From a bacterium (lineage in GTDB: Bacteria; Armatimonadota; UBA5829), in assembly GCA_021371935.1 (NCBI GenBank), contig JAJFVF010000002.1, forward strand, positions 310,001 through 374,000: a stretch of DNA of 64,000 nt, read 5' to 3'. Under the pieces are notes generated by a model. It worked only from the letters and a program-made list of their open reading frames with translations, did not search any database and was not told where the DNA came from. The position numbers were made by a program, and so were the translations under genes. This document shows, one piece after another, positions 23,729 to 32,772 of the stretch. Each line of letters opens with the position of its first letter. Within the stretch, counting starts at the first letter, position 1.

Positions 23729-24373
23729 ATGGCTATAAAATGTCCGAAAGTCAAAAAGGCCCTGCTTTGCATATGCGTGTCAACAGCGATGGTCATCACC
23801 ATTTTGGTAGGCGCACGTCTGTGGGTACATATATCGACACGTAATCAAGTCCGCACACATATTGCTGCGATGCCTCACGGTAAAATTGCGCTTGTCCTTG
23901 GTGCCAAGGTCCATAAAAACGGCAAGCCTGCAACACTTTTAGCCGACCGTCTGAACACGGCCATCAGGTTGTATCAAGCAGGCAGGGTGGATAAACTGCT
24001 CATGTCCGGCGACAACCGTTTTACTCATTACAACGAACCTCAGCGAATGCGTGACTACGCAGTAAGTCACGGTGTTGCTCCTGATGATGTTGTGATGGAT
24101 TTTGCGGGAAGGCGGACTTATGACTCCATCTATAGGGCAAAACATATTTTTGGGCTGAGCAGCATTGTAATAGTCAGCCAGCGCTCGCATGTAGAGAGGG
24201 CACTTTTCATATCAAAACGTATTGGTATTGATGCTTGCGGAGTGCCTGCGGATGTTAAGAGCCATTGGAATGCGCGCATGTCTTTTAGAGAATTGCCAGC
24301 CTGCTTCAGCGCGGTAATTGATGTATATGTCAGGCATCCGAAGCCTGTAATGGGAAGAAAAGAGAGAATTTGA
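23729..24373 (+). CDS. SanA/YdcF-like (DUF218) membrane protein
   Basis: About 214 residues from the ATG at 23729. GTG at 23708 or TTG at 23672 are alternative starts. One N-terminal membrane helix (ALLCICVSTAMVITILVGARLWV) is followed by a DUF218 domain: IALVLGAKVHKNGKPATLLADRL, LLMSGDN, and VIVSQRSHVERALFISKRIGI. This is the SanA pattern (a protein linked to barrier function against vancomycin in enteric bacteria). It probably acts on the outer side of the inner membrane. It overlaps the PAP2 gene by 4 bp. Confidence 0.85.
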   Translation: MAIKCPKVKKALLCICVSTAMVITILVGARLWVHISTRNQVRTHIAAMPHGKIALVLGAKVHKNGKPATLLADRLNTAIRLYQAGRVDKLLMSGDNRFTHYNEPQRMRDYAVSHGVAPDDVVMDFAGRRTYDSIYRAKHIFGLSSIVIVSQRSHVERALFISKRIGIDACGVPADVKSHWNARMSFRELPACFSAVIDVYVRHPKPVMGRKERI

Positions 24374-24888
24374 AACTGAAAACTTTTTCCAGAGCGCTAT
24401 TTGCATTACTGATAATACTATGGGCATTTCCAGCATATGCGGACAGCAGCGCGGCAAGCGTGGTCTCTGACCTGACAGGGCCATTAATCTTGGCCGGTGA
24501 GCTTAGTCTGTATTATTCCGGCACAAATGGCAGACAGGAAGCCGTTGATGGGGCTAAAGCGCTGTTTGCAACCGCAGCAATTACAGAGCTTCTAAAGCAT
24601 ACGGTCCATGAAAAGCGACTCGAAAGCAATGAAGATGACAGTTTCCCCAGTGCGCACACCGCAGTCGTGTTTGCTATGGCAACTACACTTGCAGACTACC
24701 AACCCGATATCAAGTGGGCGGCATACGGCACTGCATCTGCAATCGGGTGGTCACGCGTAGAGGAAAGGGAGCACCGGTGGAGAGATGTTATTGCCGGCGC
24801 GCTCATAGGTCATTATGTGGCACGGCATTTCACCGGCAGTCATGTCGCAATAACTCCAGGCGGCCTGGCATACCAGACCGTCTGGTAA
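24370..24888 (+). CDS. PAP2-type phosphatase, probably periplasmic
   Basis: A 172-residue protein that starts at a TTG overlapping the stop of the previous gene (TTGA). It has a signal peptide (residues 1-25). The three phosphatase motifs are visible: K-x6-R as KHTVHEKRL, the histidine motif as SFPSAHT (serine-alanine instead of PSGH), and SR-x5-H-x3-D as SRVEEREHRWRD. PAP2 enzymes remove phosphate from lipids such as undecaprenyl pyrophosphate or phosphatidic acid. Most lipid phosphatases have six helices, whereas this one looks mostly soluble. With SLT and SanA-like genes it completes an envelope operon. Confidence 0.83.
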   Translation: MKLKTFSRALFALLIILWAFPAYADSSAASVVSDLTGPLILAGELSLYYSGTNGRQEAVDGAKALFATAAITELLKHTVHEKRLESNEDDSFPSAHTAVVFAMATTLADYQPDIKWAAYGTASAIGWSRVEEREHRWRDVIAGALIGHYVARHFTGSHVAITPGGLAYQTVW

Positions 24889-24891
24889 CTT

Positions 24892-25950
24892 CTACTTAAT
24901 AGGCTCCAGGCTGTCTAGAATTTCCTGAAGGCTTAAATCGGCTGCGCACATAGTCTCATCAGCCGCGCCATAGTAAATGGTCACAACATCGCCCCGCAGC
25001 AAAGCCCCGCATGTGAAGACAACATTGCCCTTAAACCCATTCACCTCATATGAAGCTTCGGGTTCCAGAATGGGAGCCGGGCTTTTTGCAATCACCTTCT
25101 CGGGATAGTCTTTGTCCATCAGCAGAGCACCCAGGCAGTAGCGGTCGCCCTCCGTGGCCGCATGATAGATTGCCAGCCAGCCACTTTCAGTCATAAAAGG
25201 CACTGCGCCGCCGCCGAGCCTGCCACCCTCCCATGTGCCTTCAGCGCAGGCAAGCATAAACTTATGTTCTCCCCAGTGGACCATATCTTCGGAGTATGCG
25301 ATCCACATATTTGGAGAACCGATGAACCTGGGAAACGGCCTGTGCATCAGGGCATACTTACCACGCACCCGTGACGGAAAGAGCAAACCGTCCATATTCT
25401 CCGGAGCCAGAATTACCCCATGCTTTTGCCAGGTTATGAAATCTTTCGTGCTGGCAAGGCATTGAGTGATTCCAGTGGGTGCGACACCTTTATAGACCAC
25501 GTAATAAGTATCGTCCAGCTTTGTTATCCTGGGGTCCTCGACGCCGTATGCCTCGTATTCTTGATCTGGAGCAATTGCGGGCTTCTCGTCAACAGTAAAA
25601 TGAACACCGTCTCTACTGCGGGCGATCCTGAAGTGAGATATCGAAGTGAGGTACACTTTGCCTGGAAACTCGACAATACGTGGGTCAGCCAGGTTAATGC
25701 CGTCAGCTTTTGAACTGAAGGAAAGTACCTTCTGCCTGGCAGTGCCTTCCTCGAAGTCTATAATCGGGACCAACACCAGGTCAGGCTCGTGATTTATCGG
25801 TCTTTCAGCCACGCGCATAAGAAGGATTATCTCATCGCCGTGCTCGATCACACCTGCGTTAAACGCACATAGGACTTCAAAGTTCGGCAAAGACGGCTTT
25901 ACATCCGATGGCTTTATCAGCGGGTTTTCGGGATATCGCCTGATGTTCAT
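24892..25950 (-). CDS. GH130-family glycoside phosphorylase
   Basis: A 352-residue five-bladed propeller enzyme. GH130 hallmarks are NPLIKP near the N-terminus, the region GVEDPRI with proposed catalytic Asp139, and the YHAATEGDRYCLGALLMD and YYGAADETMCAADL segments. GH130 members break beta-mannosides (for example mannosyl-glucose or mannobiose) with phosphate. Subfamily and exact glycan cannot be assigned by eye. It is the last gene of a four-gene minus-strand operon with an SDR, a dehydrogenase and an aldolase. The 5-bp gap to the SDR gene supports cotranscription. Confidence 0.9.
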   Translation of the reverse strand: MNIRRYPENPLIKPSDVKPSLPNFEVLCAFNAGVIEHGDEIILLMRVAERPINHEPDLVLVPIIDFEEGTARQKVLSFSSKADGINLADPRIVEFPGKVYLTSISHFRIARSRDGVHFTVDEKPAIAPDQEYEAYGVEDPRITKLDDTYYVVYKGVAPTGITQCLASTKDFITWQKHGVILAPENMDGLLFPSRVRGKYALMHRPFPRFIGSPNMWIAYSEDMVHWGEHKFMLACAEGTWEGGRLGGGAVPFMTESGWLAIYHAATEGDRYCLGALLMDKDYPEKVIAKSPAPILEPEASYEVNGFKGNVVFTCGALLRGDVVTIYYGAADETMCAADLSLQEILDSLEPIK

Positions 25951-25955
25951 ATTAA

Positions 25956-26750
25956 TTATCTCATCTCCTGGCCGCCTGTGACGTTGATCGCTTGGCCGGT
26001 CATATAGCTTGCCTGGTCTGAAGCAAGGAATGTGACCACATTTGTGATATCATCATAGGTGCAGCTGCGCCCAAGTGGGACCTGGTCCATATATTTCTTT
26101 TTTACTTCTTCGATTGATATGCCTTGAGTCTCGGAATACTGCTTGAAGAGACTGTTTTGCCAGAGTGTGCCCTCGAGCAGGTTGCCCGGGCAGACAGAGT
26201 TCACACGCACACCATGAGGAGCCATCTCCAGGGCAAGGCTCTGAGTGAGGCCGATGCCGCCGAATTTGCTGGCTGCATACGCCGAGTTGCGGAAAGAGCC
26301 TTTCTTTCCGGACTTGGAGTTGACCTGAACAATGTTTCCGCTCTTTTGTTTCATCATGATCTGGCAGGCATGCTTCGCGCAGATCATATATCCGACCAGA
26401 TTGACCTCCATCACCATTCTCCACTCGCTGACGGGAAACTCCTCGATGGCATGCGCCTTAAGGATTCCGGCGTTCGAGACTAGCACGTCCAGCCGACCGA
26501 AGTCTTGTTCGATCTTCTCCATTGTGGAATGGACCTCAAAATCATCCGTGACGTTCATCTTGATGCCCTGTGTCTTTACACCATATTCATTGGCGATGTT
26601 CTCGGCAGTCGCCTTGGCGCCGTCCTCGTTGATGTCCGCTACGAGCACTGTTGCTCCCTCGGAGGCAAACCTCTTGCTTATTGCTTCACCAAGGCCCTGT
26701 GCCCCACCGGTGACCAGCACTATTTTCTTATCAAACCTTGCTTCACACAT
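25956..26750 (-). CDS. SDR oxidoreductase, sorbitol-6-phosphate dehydrogenase-like
   Basis: A 264-residue short-chain dehydrogenase. I use the ATG at 26750 (AAGG upstream), not the in-frame TTG at 26783. The cofactor motif is TGGAQGLGEA, and the catalytic residues lie in VNSKSGKKGSFRNSAYAASKFG (Ser-Tyr-Lys). The C-terminal part, from RVNSVCPGNLLEG to MTGQAINVTGGQEMR and including the EEVKKKYMDQVPLGR segment, closely follows SrlD, the sorbitol-6-phosphate 2-dehydrogenase. A polyol or polyol-phosphate substrate is likely, which fits the aldolase and zinc-type dehydrogenase in the same operon. No PTS genes are present. Confidence 0.87.
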   Translation of the reverse strand: MCEARFDKKIVLVTGGAQGLGEAISKRFASEGATVLVADINEDGAKATAENIANEYGVKTQGIKMNVTDDFEVHSTMEKIEQDFGRLDVLVSNAGILKAHAIEEFPVSEWRMVMEVNLVGYMICAKHACQIMMKQKSGNIVQVNSKSGKKGSFRNSAYAASKFGGIGLTQSLALEMAPHGVRVNSVCPGNLLEGTLWQNSLFKQYSETQGISIEEVKKKYMDQVPLGRSCTYDDITNVVTFLASDQASYMTGQAINVTGGQEMR

Positions 26751-26816
26751 TGTAATTGCCTTTCTTATTAAACCTCCAGACAAGTTACCTAGAGGGATAT
26801 CATTTCCAAACAGAAG

Positions 26817-28559
26817 TTATATCTCCAACTTGCTCTTGAGCAGCTCTTCCTCTGCTTCCGGTGTCCAGAATGTGCCGTCTTTGAGTTTTGCATAGACACT
26901 TGGAAGCACCTTGTCCAGATCAGTCAGAGCGGTAAGCGGCAGCTTTATATGTGGGAATATAACGGTCTTGCCGGGGAACTTCTGTGTTTTTACGGCCATC
27001 ACACCATCTGCCATCGCATCGATACCACCGACTGCCGCCATGGAGCTTCGTGCGGGTAGTTCGCCTGATTCTGTATAAGCCAGTGTGTCCACCATGTCCT
27101 GCGGTCTGGAACCACTCGATCCAACGAACCGTGACCCGTTCAAATATGTAACGCTCAAGTCGATCGTGGCTATGGTCCCACGGGGAACCCCTGCAAAGAT
27201 ATTCATAAGACCGTCTTCAGCCAGATGCTTGACGGCTCCTGCGATCAATGCCGAAACAGGAGCCAGCACCACTACGTCATCGAAGCCTTTGCCGCCAGTC
27301 ATTTCGTCGATGGCCTTTTGCTGAGCATCCATCCCGGCTTCCATGGGGTTCAAAAAGACCATCTCGATGCCGTTCGCTTTTGCCGCATCAGCCACGCCGG
27401 ATTTGAGATAGTTCAAACGGGCGTTGTCCACGTCCGTGCATAGAATCTTCTTAGGACCGTTTGTCATTTTTGCTGCGCGCTGGACGTGCATCTGTCCCAT
27501 CGGACCCGCCGCGCCTATAAACCAGGCCGTGCCACCGGGTGTAAACTCGCTGTCGCGGCTCCTTGAGTAGGCATCGGAGACCTTGTTGGACCTTGCGCCG
27601 ATGTAGTCGATGTAGTCATAATGGACTCGACCGACATCCACCTGCAGCGGCCTGCTTATCGGCTTATCAGCCAAGATCGCCATGACGGCTTCGTGAGCAA
27701 GACAAGCGCTCAAGGCTTCGGCAAGCTCAGGACTGGGAGTGCCGAGCACAATCACATCGTTGAATCCCTTATCGCCGGTGCGTTCCTGCGAAAGAGCTTT
27801 GACTTGTTCTGGCTGGAGCTTGTCAATCTCGATGACTTCGGCGCTGCATCCTCCGCGTCCGCAGATTTTTGACTTCAGAGGATCACTCACACCCGCCAGG
27901 ATAATCTTGCCGGGCGCACCGTTTGCACATATCGAGTCACCCAGTTCCCAGTTGCCATCCTCGACCTCGACGATCAAAGTGACTCCACCAGGTTGCAGAC
28001 TCTTTCTCGGCTTGATCCGATATGACGCAACTACACAAGTCCACGGTTCTACAAGTGCCGCCTCAGCGTAACCGGTCTCGGGTTTCACAGGGATCAGATA
28101 CGAACCCTCATCGCCATTCAACACAGGCTCACCGACAGTGACGAACTGCTCCATACCACCCGGCAGAGCATAACCAAAGGCTATATTTTTGCCCTTATAG
28201 TAGACATCGGCCTGCACGATAAAGCGGTCGCCCGGCTTGTATGTATCTCTATAGTTTGCACCCGCCTCGACTACAGTCAGGGAGACCTCATGGCCGGGCG
28301 TCACCGGCTCTTTTTGCATGTCACGACCGGTAATTCTCGGGTGACTCGAACCTTGGGTTATCAACTTTACGTCAGAAAAACAGATACCAATCGTGTCGAC
28401 CCGCAGGAGCACCTCATCAGGTCCGGGTTTGGAAATTGGAAGCACATCCGTACCGTCCTTGCCGAAGTTCTCCACTCCTGCCTCGTGCATACGCCAGGCA
28501 AGGTTTTGCTCCGGCATCTTATAATCCAAAGCCTTATATTTGCTTATTACATCGCTCAT
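26817..28559 (-). CDS. MDR-type dehydrogenase with duplicated nucleotide-binding fold
   Basis: A 580-residue protein, much longer than the usual 340-360. The GroES-like catalytic half occupies about residues 35-180 (GICFSDVK, PVTPGHEVSLTV, GGMEQFV). Two Rossmann-like units follow. The first (190-325) lacks a clear glycine motif. The second (342-480) has WFIGAAGPMGQM. The units share TGDKGFNDVIVLG (261-273) and TGGKGFDDVVVLA (421-433) and matching ends (YDYIDYIGARS, LNGSRFVGSSGS). The normal Cys of the catalytic zinc site is retained as C60. It probably oxidises a sugar phosphate or polyol. Confidence 0.82.
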   Translation of the reverse strand: MSDVISKYKALDYKMPEQNLAWRMHEAGVENFGKDGTDVLPISKPGPDEVLLRVDTIGICFSDVKLITQGSSHPRITGRDMQKEPVTPGHEVSLTVVEAGANYRDTYKPGDRFIVQADVYYKGKNIAFGYALPGGMEQFVTVGEPVLNGDEGSYLIPVKPETGYAEAALVEPWTCVVASYRIKPRKSLQPGGVTLIVEVEDGNWELGDSICANGAPGKIILAGVSDPLKSKICGRGGCSAEVIEIDKLQPEQVKALSQERTGDKGFNDVIVLGTPSPELAEALSACLAHEAVMAILADKPISRPLQVDVGRVHYDYIDYIGARSNKVSDAYSRSRDSEFTPGGTAWFIGAAGPMGQMHVQRAAKMTNGPKKILCTDVDNARLNYLKSGVADAAKANGIEMVFLNPMEAGMDAQQKAIDEMTGGKGFDDVVVLAPVSALIAGAVKHLAEDGLMNIFAGVPRGTIATIDLSVTYLNGSRFVGSSGSRPQDMVDTLAYTESGELPARSSMAAVGGIDAMADGVMAVKTQKFPGKTVIFPHIKLPLTALTDLDKVLPSVYAKLKDGTFWTPEAEEELLKSKLEI

Positions 28560-28605
28560 AATTGCGCCATCCTTAAATAATCAATCTCAAATCCAAAATA
28601 CTGAA

Positions 28606-29364
28606 TTATTTGAATTGCTGCTGTCTGTATGCTTCATCAGGTCTTGTGTAGATCCGATTAACCTGTTCCTCAGTAAAATAGTTGATCCCACCGAACTGCA
28701 TTGCGCCGCGCAATACGCGAGCGGTCTTGATCGCTTCAGCCGTAATAGCTTCGCATTCATGAGCAGTCTTGCCTATGGCAATGAGACCATGGTTTTGCAT
28801 CATGATCATCTTGGGGTTGCAGCCATGCTTGTCCTGAAACTTAGTGACCTCAGTCCTGATTGTGCGGCCGAGCGTAAGACCCGGGTCAACGTAGTCGATC
28901 CAGACCGGCTCTATCCCGCAATAGACTATCTCATCCGGGAAGATGCGGCTCTTTACAATTTCCTTGCCCTTAACGCTGCAGGTAATCATGTTGACGGCGG
29001 TAGGATGGGTATGAGCCACAAAGTTTACTCCGGACAAACTCAGCAAATATCCATGAAAAGTAGTCTCGACAGAGGGTTTCAGAGGATTGGATTTATCGGC
29101 GCGAAGGTCGAACAGGGCATCTTTGATCTGATCGTCCGTAAGGTCCGGGCCGTCGAGCATTGCAAGCGCTCCCTTAAGGTCCACTTTAACAAACGTGTCG
29201 GCGCCTGAGCGCCCAAGGTATTTTCCGCTGCCCTTCACAAAGAACGCTTCGTCACTAATCTTCGCCGACGTATTTCCCTCACCGAGTATTACTGCATCAA
29301 GTTCGGGTTTGGCGATTTCAAGTGACATGCGGATCAGTTGATCGAGCACCATCTGTTCGTCCAT
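28606..29364 (-). CDS. Class II aldolase/adducin-family protein
   Basis: A 252-residue protein. I start at 29364 because GGAGG lies 8-12 bases upstream of that ATG. The longer frame from 29496 crosses a hairpin leader. Zinc ligands fit HTHPTAVNM and NHG in MMQNHGLIAIG. GEGNTSAKISDEAFFVKGSG is the phosphate-binding part, as in L-fuculose or L-ribulose phosphate aldolases and epimerases. It likely cleaves a ketose-1-phosphate into lactaldehyde or glycolaldehyde and DHAP. It is the first gene of the operon with the dehydrogenase, SrlD-like and GH130 genes. Confidence 0.86.
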   Translation of the reverse strand: MDEQMVLDQLIRMSLEIAKPELDAVILGEGNTSAKISDEAFFVKGSGKYLGRSGADTFVKVDLKGALAMLDGPDLTDDQIKDALFDLRADKSNPLKPSVETTFHGYLLSLSGVNFVAHTHPTAVNMITCSVKGKEIVKSRIFPDEIVYCGIEPVWIDYVDPGLTLGRTIRTEVTKFQDKHGCNPKMIMMQNHGLIAIGKTAHECEAITAEAIKTARVLRGAMQFGGINYFTEEQVNRIYTRPDEAYRQQQFK

Positions 29365-29397
29365 ATTCGATTTCCTCCAAGGTCCGTACAGCACATA

Positions 29398-29417
29398 GGG
29401 TCTTGCACTCAAGACCC
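29398..29417. promoter_or_regulatory. Hairpin/operator in the aldolase-operon leader
   Basis: Perfect 8-bp arms GGGTCTTG (29398-29405) and CAAGACCC (29410-29417) with a 4-bp centre, 33 bp before the aldolase start. It could be a repressor operator or an RNA hairpin in the leader. Confidence 0.5.
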
Positions 29418-29512
29418 ATCGTATTCTACTAAATCCGGCACAATTAGTCCAGTGTTGTGAATTCTCATAGATATAGTCAGAGCAGGAATAGGACAAGGAC
29501 CGTCGAAATGAT

Positions 29513-31012
29513 ATGAAAGCACAAACAAATTCGGAGCCTATTATAATGCGTCAGCTGCAGTCTCTGGACAATGTTGAATATCGGTTGTTTATTGCCCCCT
29601 TTGCTTTCACTGTCATTGCTGCTTTTGCATCCATGCCGATTATTTCGGCAGCAATGATGTGGGATATACTCAGCGAAATGCGGGCGACTGTAATTTGGGG
29701 ATGCGCGATAATTTTGATGCCGGTAATCTGGACTCTGTATAGATGCCTTAAGGATGCCTATTACTGGAAGACTGATGCTTATGGCATTACACAGCACTCC
29801 TTCTTTCGGAGGTTTACTGCCCTGTGGGACCAAGTCGAGTCTGTAAGGATAAACTCGGGTCTGCTGGGAAGTAGGAGTTATCAAATAAACACATCAGTTG
29901 GCACCATCTCAATACCGGATATATATGGGCCCTCCAGGTTTACAAACCTGCTCGCATCAATCAGACAGCATCTGGCGGTAGATGGCAGACCCGATATTCC
30001 ATTCTTGCCTGAGAGTGTGCTGTCATTCTGGTATTCAATTCCTGACGAGGTGCCCACGCGGATGGAATGGACATCGGTCAAGGGAGTGGAGTGGCTGCCT
30101 TTAGCTTTTCTTTGGAGTATGCTTGCAGTGTTTTGCATAGTGTTTAGTGGAGAGCTAAAGACTGCTGATGCAGCAATAATCACTATGGTCACTGTTTTGG
30201 GTGTGGTGGTTGCGTCTGCAACGATCTACACCCTTAAAAACATAACTGTGGGGAAATACTGCATAAGCGAAGAATCGATAGCAGTCCACCATAAATCCAA
30301 AAGCATAACTATACCATGGGCAACAATTGAGCACGCGTCGTGGAGTGGTAACCCTAATGGCGGGTCGGCAATTCTCATACGACAGAATGATCCGAAGAGG
30401 CGGATTCTGATTCCTTATGATAGGAAAGATGACGATTCAGGACGGCTTATTCTCTCTGCAATTCGTGCTCTTCAATCTGTAGGCATATACCTGCCAATAC
30501 CACGGCGTTTACGGGTCTCAAATCCACAATATGTGAATGTCTCTCAAGATGGTGTTAAGCTGAGTCTTCATCGGATGATAAAATATGGTCTACCTCTAAT
30601 GTTTGTTTTTATAGGAATTCTGCCACTGCTTCCAATAACTCCAAAACAACACAATAATGACAGCATTTGGATTGCAGCTTTCGCTCTGGCCCTTGTTATC
30701 CTGTTTGGAGTAGTTGTCAATTATTATCGTATCTGTGCAGATGAGAACAAACTGCATATGAGGACAATCTTCAGCTCAAAAACAATTTCATGGGATGAGG
30801 TTGGGACATATGAGAAGATCTTTTGTAATACGGGCGAGTATGGTGTGTACAAGATAAGATTGCTGGATAAGCAGGAGAAAGTTAGATTCAAGATTGAGTC
30901 GAGTAGTTTCTTCAGATCGGAGTGGGACACACTTGTGGCTTACATAGACAGCAAAGTGGGTTATTTGCTTGCAGATGAGACAAAGTCCTGGCTTGCTCGC
31001 CCCTATGATTGA
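29513..31012 (+). CDS. Membrane protein with three PH-like modules
   Basis: A 499-residue protein made of three repeats of the same plan: two transmembrane helices followed by a beta-rich PH-like (bPH) domain. Helix pairs lie near residues 23-48/59-80, 187-210/220-240 and 355-375/383-405. PH-like parts begin at YWKTDAYGITQHS (about 82), KYCISEESIAVHHKSKSITIPW (about 246) and YRICADENKLHMRTIFSSKTISW (about 404). Each has the pattern aromatic-x-I/T-x-x-x-S/G and a central W-x-x-V/I-E. The function of bacterial PH proteins is mostly unknown. The stop overlaps the end of the convergent LuxR-type gene by 10 bp. Confidence 0.7.
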   Translation: MKAQTNSEPIIMRQLQSLDNVEYRLFIAPFAFTVIAAFASMPIISAAMMWDILSEMRATVIWGCAIILMPVIWTLYRCLKDAYYWKTDAYGITQHSFFRRFTALWDQVESVRINSGLLGSRSYQINTSVGTISIPDIYGPSRFTNLLASIRQHLAVDGRPDIPFLPESVLSFWYSIPDEVPTRMEWTSVKGVEWLPLAFLWSMLAVFCIVFSGELKTADAAIITMVTVLGVVVASATIYTLKNITVGKYCISEESIAVHHKSKSITIPWATIEHASWSGNPNGGSAILIRQNDPKRRILIPYDRKDDDSGRLILSAIRALQSVGIYLPIPRRLRVSNPQYVNVSQDGVKLSLHRMIKYGLPLMFVFIGILPLLPITPKQHNNDSIWIAAFALALVILFGVVVNYYRICADENKLHMRTIFSSKTISWDEVGTYEKIFCNTGEYGVYKIRLLDKQEKVRFKIESSSFFRSEWDTLVAYIDSKVGYLLADETKSWLARPYD

Positions 31013-31281
31013 TGCTTGCCCGGCAGCCTGACATCAACCAGTCCAAGCAGAGTGGCGCGATGCATGGCCTGCACACGGTTGGAGACATTCAGCTTGTCGT
31101 ATATCCTCGCCAAGTGAAAATCGACCGTTCTTTTACTACATACTAAAGCAGCAGCAGCTTCCCTGGATGACTTCCCTTCCAAAACCAGGCTCAGGACCTC
31201 GGCCTCCCTCTTCGTAAGGGAAACAGTTCGATTTTCCTGAGTCTCGCAGCGCGGCTCGTTTTTACTCCTGTCCAGCTCCAT
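31003..31281 (-). CDS. LuxR/GerE-type DNA-binding protein, stand-alone
   Basis: A 92-residue protein that is almost only a helix-turn-helix: LTKREAEVLSLVLEGKSSREAAAALVCSKRTVDFHLARIYDKLNV occupies residues 22-67. No receiver or ligand-binding domain is attached. It resembles GerE-like single-domain regulators. It has its own strong promoter (31342-31370) and no cotranscribed partner. Target genes are unknown. Confidence 0.88.
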   Translation of the reverse strand: MELDRSKNEPRCETQENRTVSLTKREAEVLSLVLEGKSSREAAAALVCSKRTVDFHLARIYDKLNVSNRVQAMHRATLLGLVDVRLPGKHQS

Positions 31282-31341
31282 AATTACAACCTATAAAAGG
31301 ATTGGAAACGACCATAAGGCGCTCAACTATTGACATGTTGA

Positions 31342-31370
31342 AGTATATCAGCAGATTTTTGTTCTGTCAA
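31342..31370 (-). promoter_or_regulatory. Promoter of the LuxR-type gene
   Basis: On the minus strand TTGACA (plus 31365-31370), 17 bp, TATACT (plus 31342-31347). The transcript would start near 31335, some 54 nt before the coding region. Confidence 0.75.
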
Positions 31371-31524
31371 GGCGCAAAATGAACCTCTGCTGTGCGCAAT
31401 GTTCACAATTTGTGGATGTAACGTGCAGGTGTATAGAAGTTAAAAGCGTTTATGGCTGTCCATTTTCAGCTTTTTGTCTGACTTAATAGATAGCCGACGA
31501 ATGACGCCTGACTGCCGACAAACA

Positions 31525-32724
31525 CTATGTGTGATACTCGGCGTTGATCTTTACATAGTCGTATGAAAAATCACAGGTGAAGGCTGTTGCACATTCGGCG
31601 CCCAGTCCCAGATCGACAGTGATAAACAGCTCCTTTTCGAGCATAGGTTTTCTTGCGGTTTCGGCATCGAGCTTAACTGGTTCGCCCTTCTCCACGATCT
31701 TGACATCGCCGAAATATAGCGAAGTCTTGGCCGGGTCGACCTTTGCGCCAGAGCCGCCTGCAGCGCAGAGCACACGTCCCCAGTTGGGATCTTCACCAAA
31801 TATGGCCGTCTTTACTAGAGGGGAGTTGGCTATTTTCATTACCACAGCCTTTGCATCGGCATAGGTCTCGGCGTTCACGGCTTTGACCTCCACATATTTG
31901 GTCGCGCCCTCGCCGTCGTGCGCTATCTGTTTTGCAAGTTCCACGCAAATCTCGGCCAGAGCCTTTTCAAATGATTCGAAATCAGACGTGCCCTGGGTGA
32001 TCTTTGCACATCCCGACTTGCCGTTGGCCAGCATAATCACACAGTCATTGGTGCTCATATCACCGTCCACACTCAGGCTGTTGAGGCTCCGGTCCACTGC
32101 AGAAGCAAGACTGCTCTGCAGAGCGGGTGGATCGATATTGGCGTCGGTTGTGACGAAGCAGAGCATGGTCGCCATATTGGGGCATATCATACCCGAACCT
32201 TTACAGATTGCGCCTATGCGCACGGGAATGCCACCGATTTCGATTTTGCAGGCAGCAGTTTTGGGCTTGGTGTCAGTGGTCATGATCGCAAGAGATGCAG
32301 CATCGCCGCCGTTTTCGTCCAACTCCGCAACTGCATCCATGATGCCTATCTCATATTTGTCCATTGGCAGCATCTGGCCGATTATCCCGGTCGAGGCGCA
32401 CATGACCATATCAACCGGTACGTTGAGCAGCTCACCCGTGAAGTTGCGTATATGATCGACATCCTTGAGACCCTGATCGCCAGTGCAGGCATTGGCATTT
32501 CCCGAGTTGACCACAATCGCTCTGCCTTTTCCGGTCTTAATAGCCTCCATGGTCCTGATTACAGGCGCAGCTTTAAAGATGTTAGTGGTGAAAACCCCGG
32601 CAGCCGATGCCTCGATTTCCGAGTATATGATCGCTAGGTCACTGCCCTGCTGCTTGATTCCGCACCGCACACCTGCGGCCTTAAACCCTTTAGGCGCAGT
32701 GACGGCACCGTCTATTTTCTTCAT
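31525..32724 (-). CDS. argJ: Bifunctional ornithine acetyltransferase/N-acetylglutamate synthase
   Basis: A 399-residue enzyme of arginine synthesis. I start at the ATG at 32724 (MKKIDGAVTAPKGFKAAGVRCGIK). ArgJ moves the acetyl group from N-acetylornithine to glutamate and in some bacteria also makes N-acetylglutamate from acetyl-CoA. The self-cleavage site is in CPNMATMLCFVTTDAN, with the threonine that becomes the nucleophile of the beta chain. Other conserved parts are NANACTG near the N-terminus and EDPNWGRVLCAAGGSG. It follows argC by 48 bp on the same strand. Confidence 0.94.
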   Translation of the reverse strand: MKKIDGAVTAPKGFKAAGVRCGIKQQGSDLAIIYSEIEASAAGVFTTNIFKAAPVIRTMEAIKTGKGRAIVVNSGNANACTGDQGLKDVDHIRNFTGELLNVPVDMVMCASTGIIGQMLPMDKYEIGIMDAVAELDENGGDAASLAIMTTDTKPKTAACKIEIGGIPVRIGAICKGSGMICPNMATMLCFVTTDANIDPPALQSSLASAVDRSLNSLSVDGDMSTNDCVIMLANGKSGCAKITQGTSDFESFEKALAEICVELAKQIAHDGEGATKYVEVKAVNAETYADAKAVVMKIANSPLVKTAIFGEDPNWGRVLCAAGGSGAKVDPAKTSLYFGDVKIVEKGEPVKLDAETARKPMLEKELFITVDLGLGAECATAFTCDFSYDYVKINAEYHT

Positions 32725-32772
32725 CCTTAACTCCAATAAAAATGGGCTCTTATCTCTGCCCTCAACTTTCAA

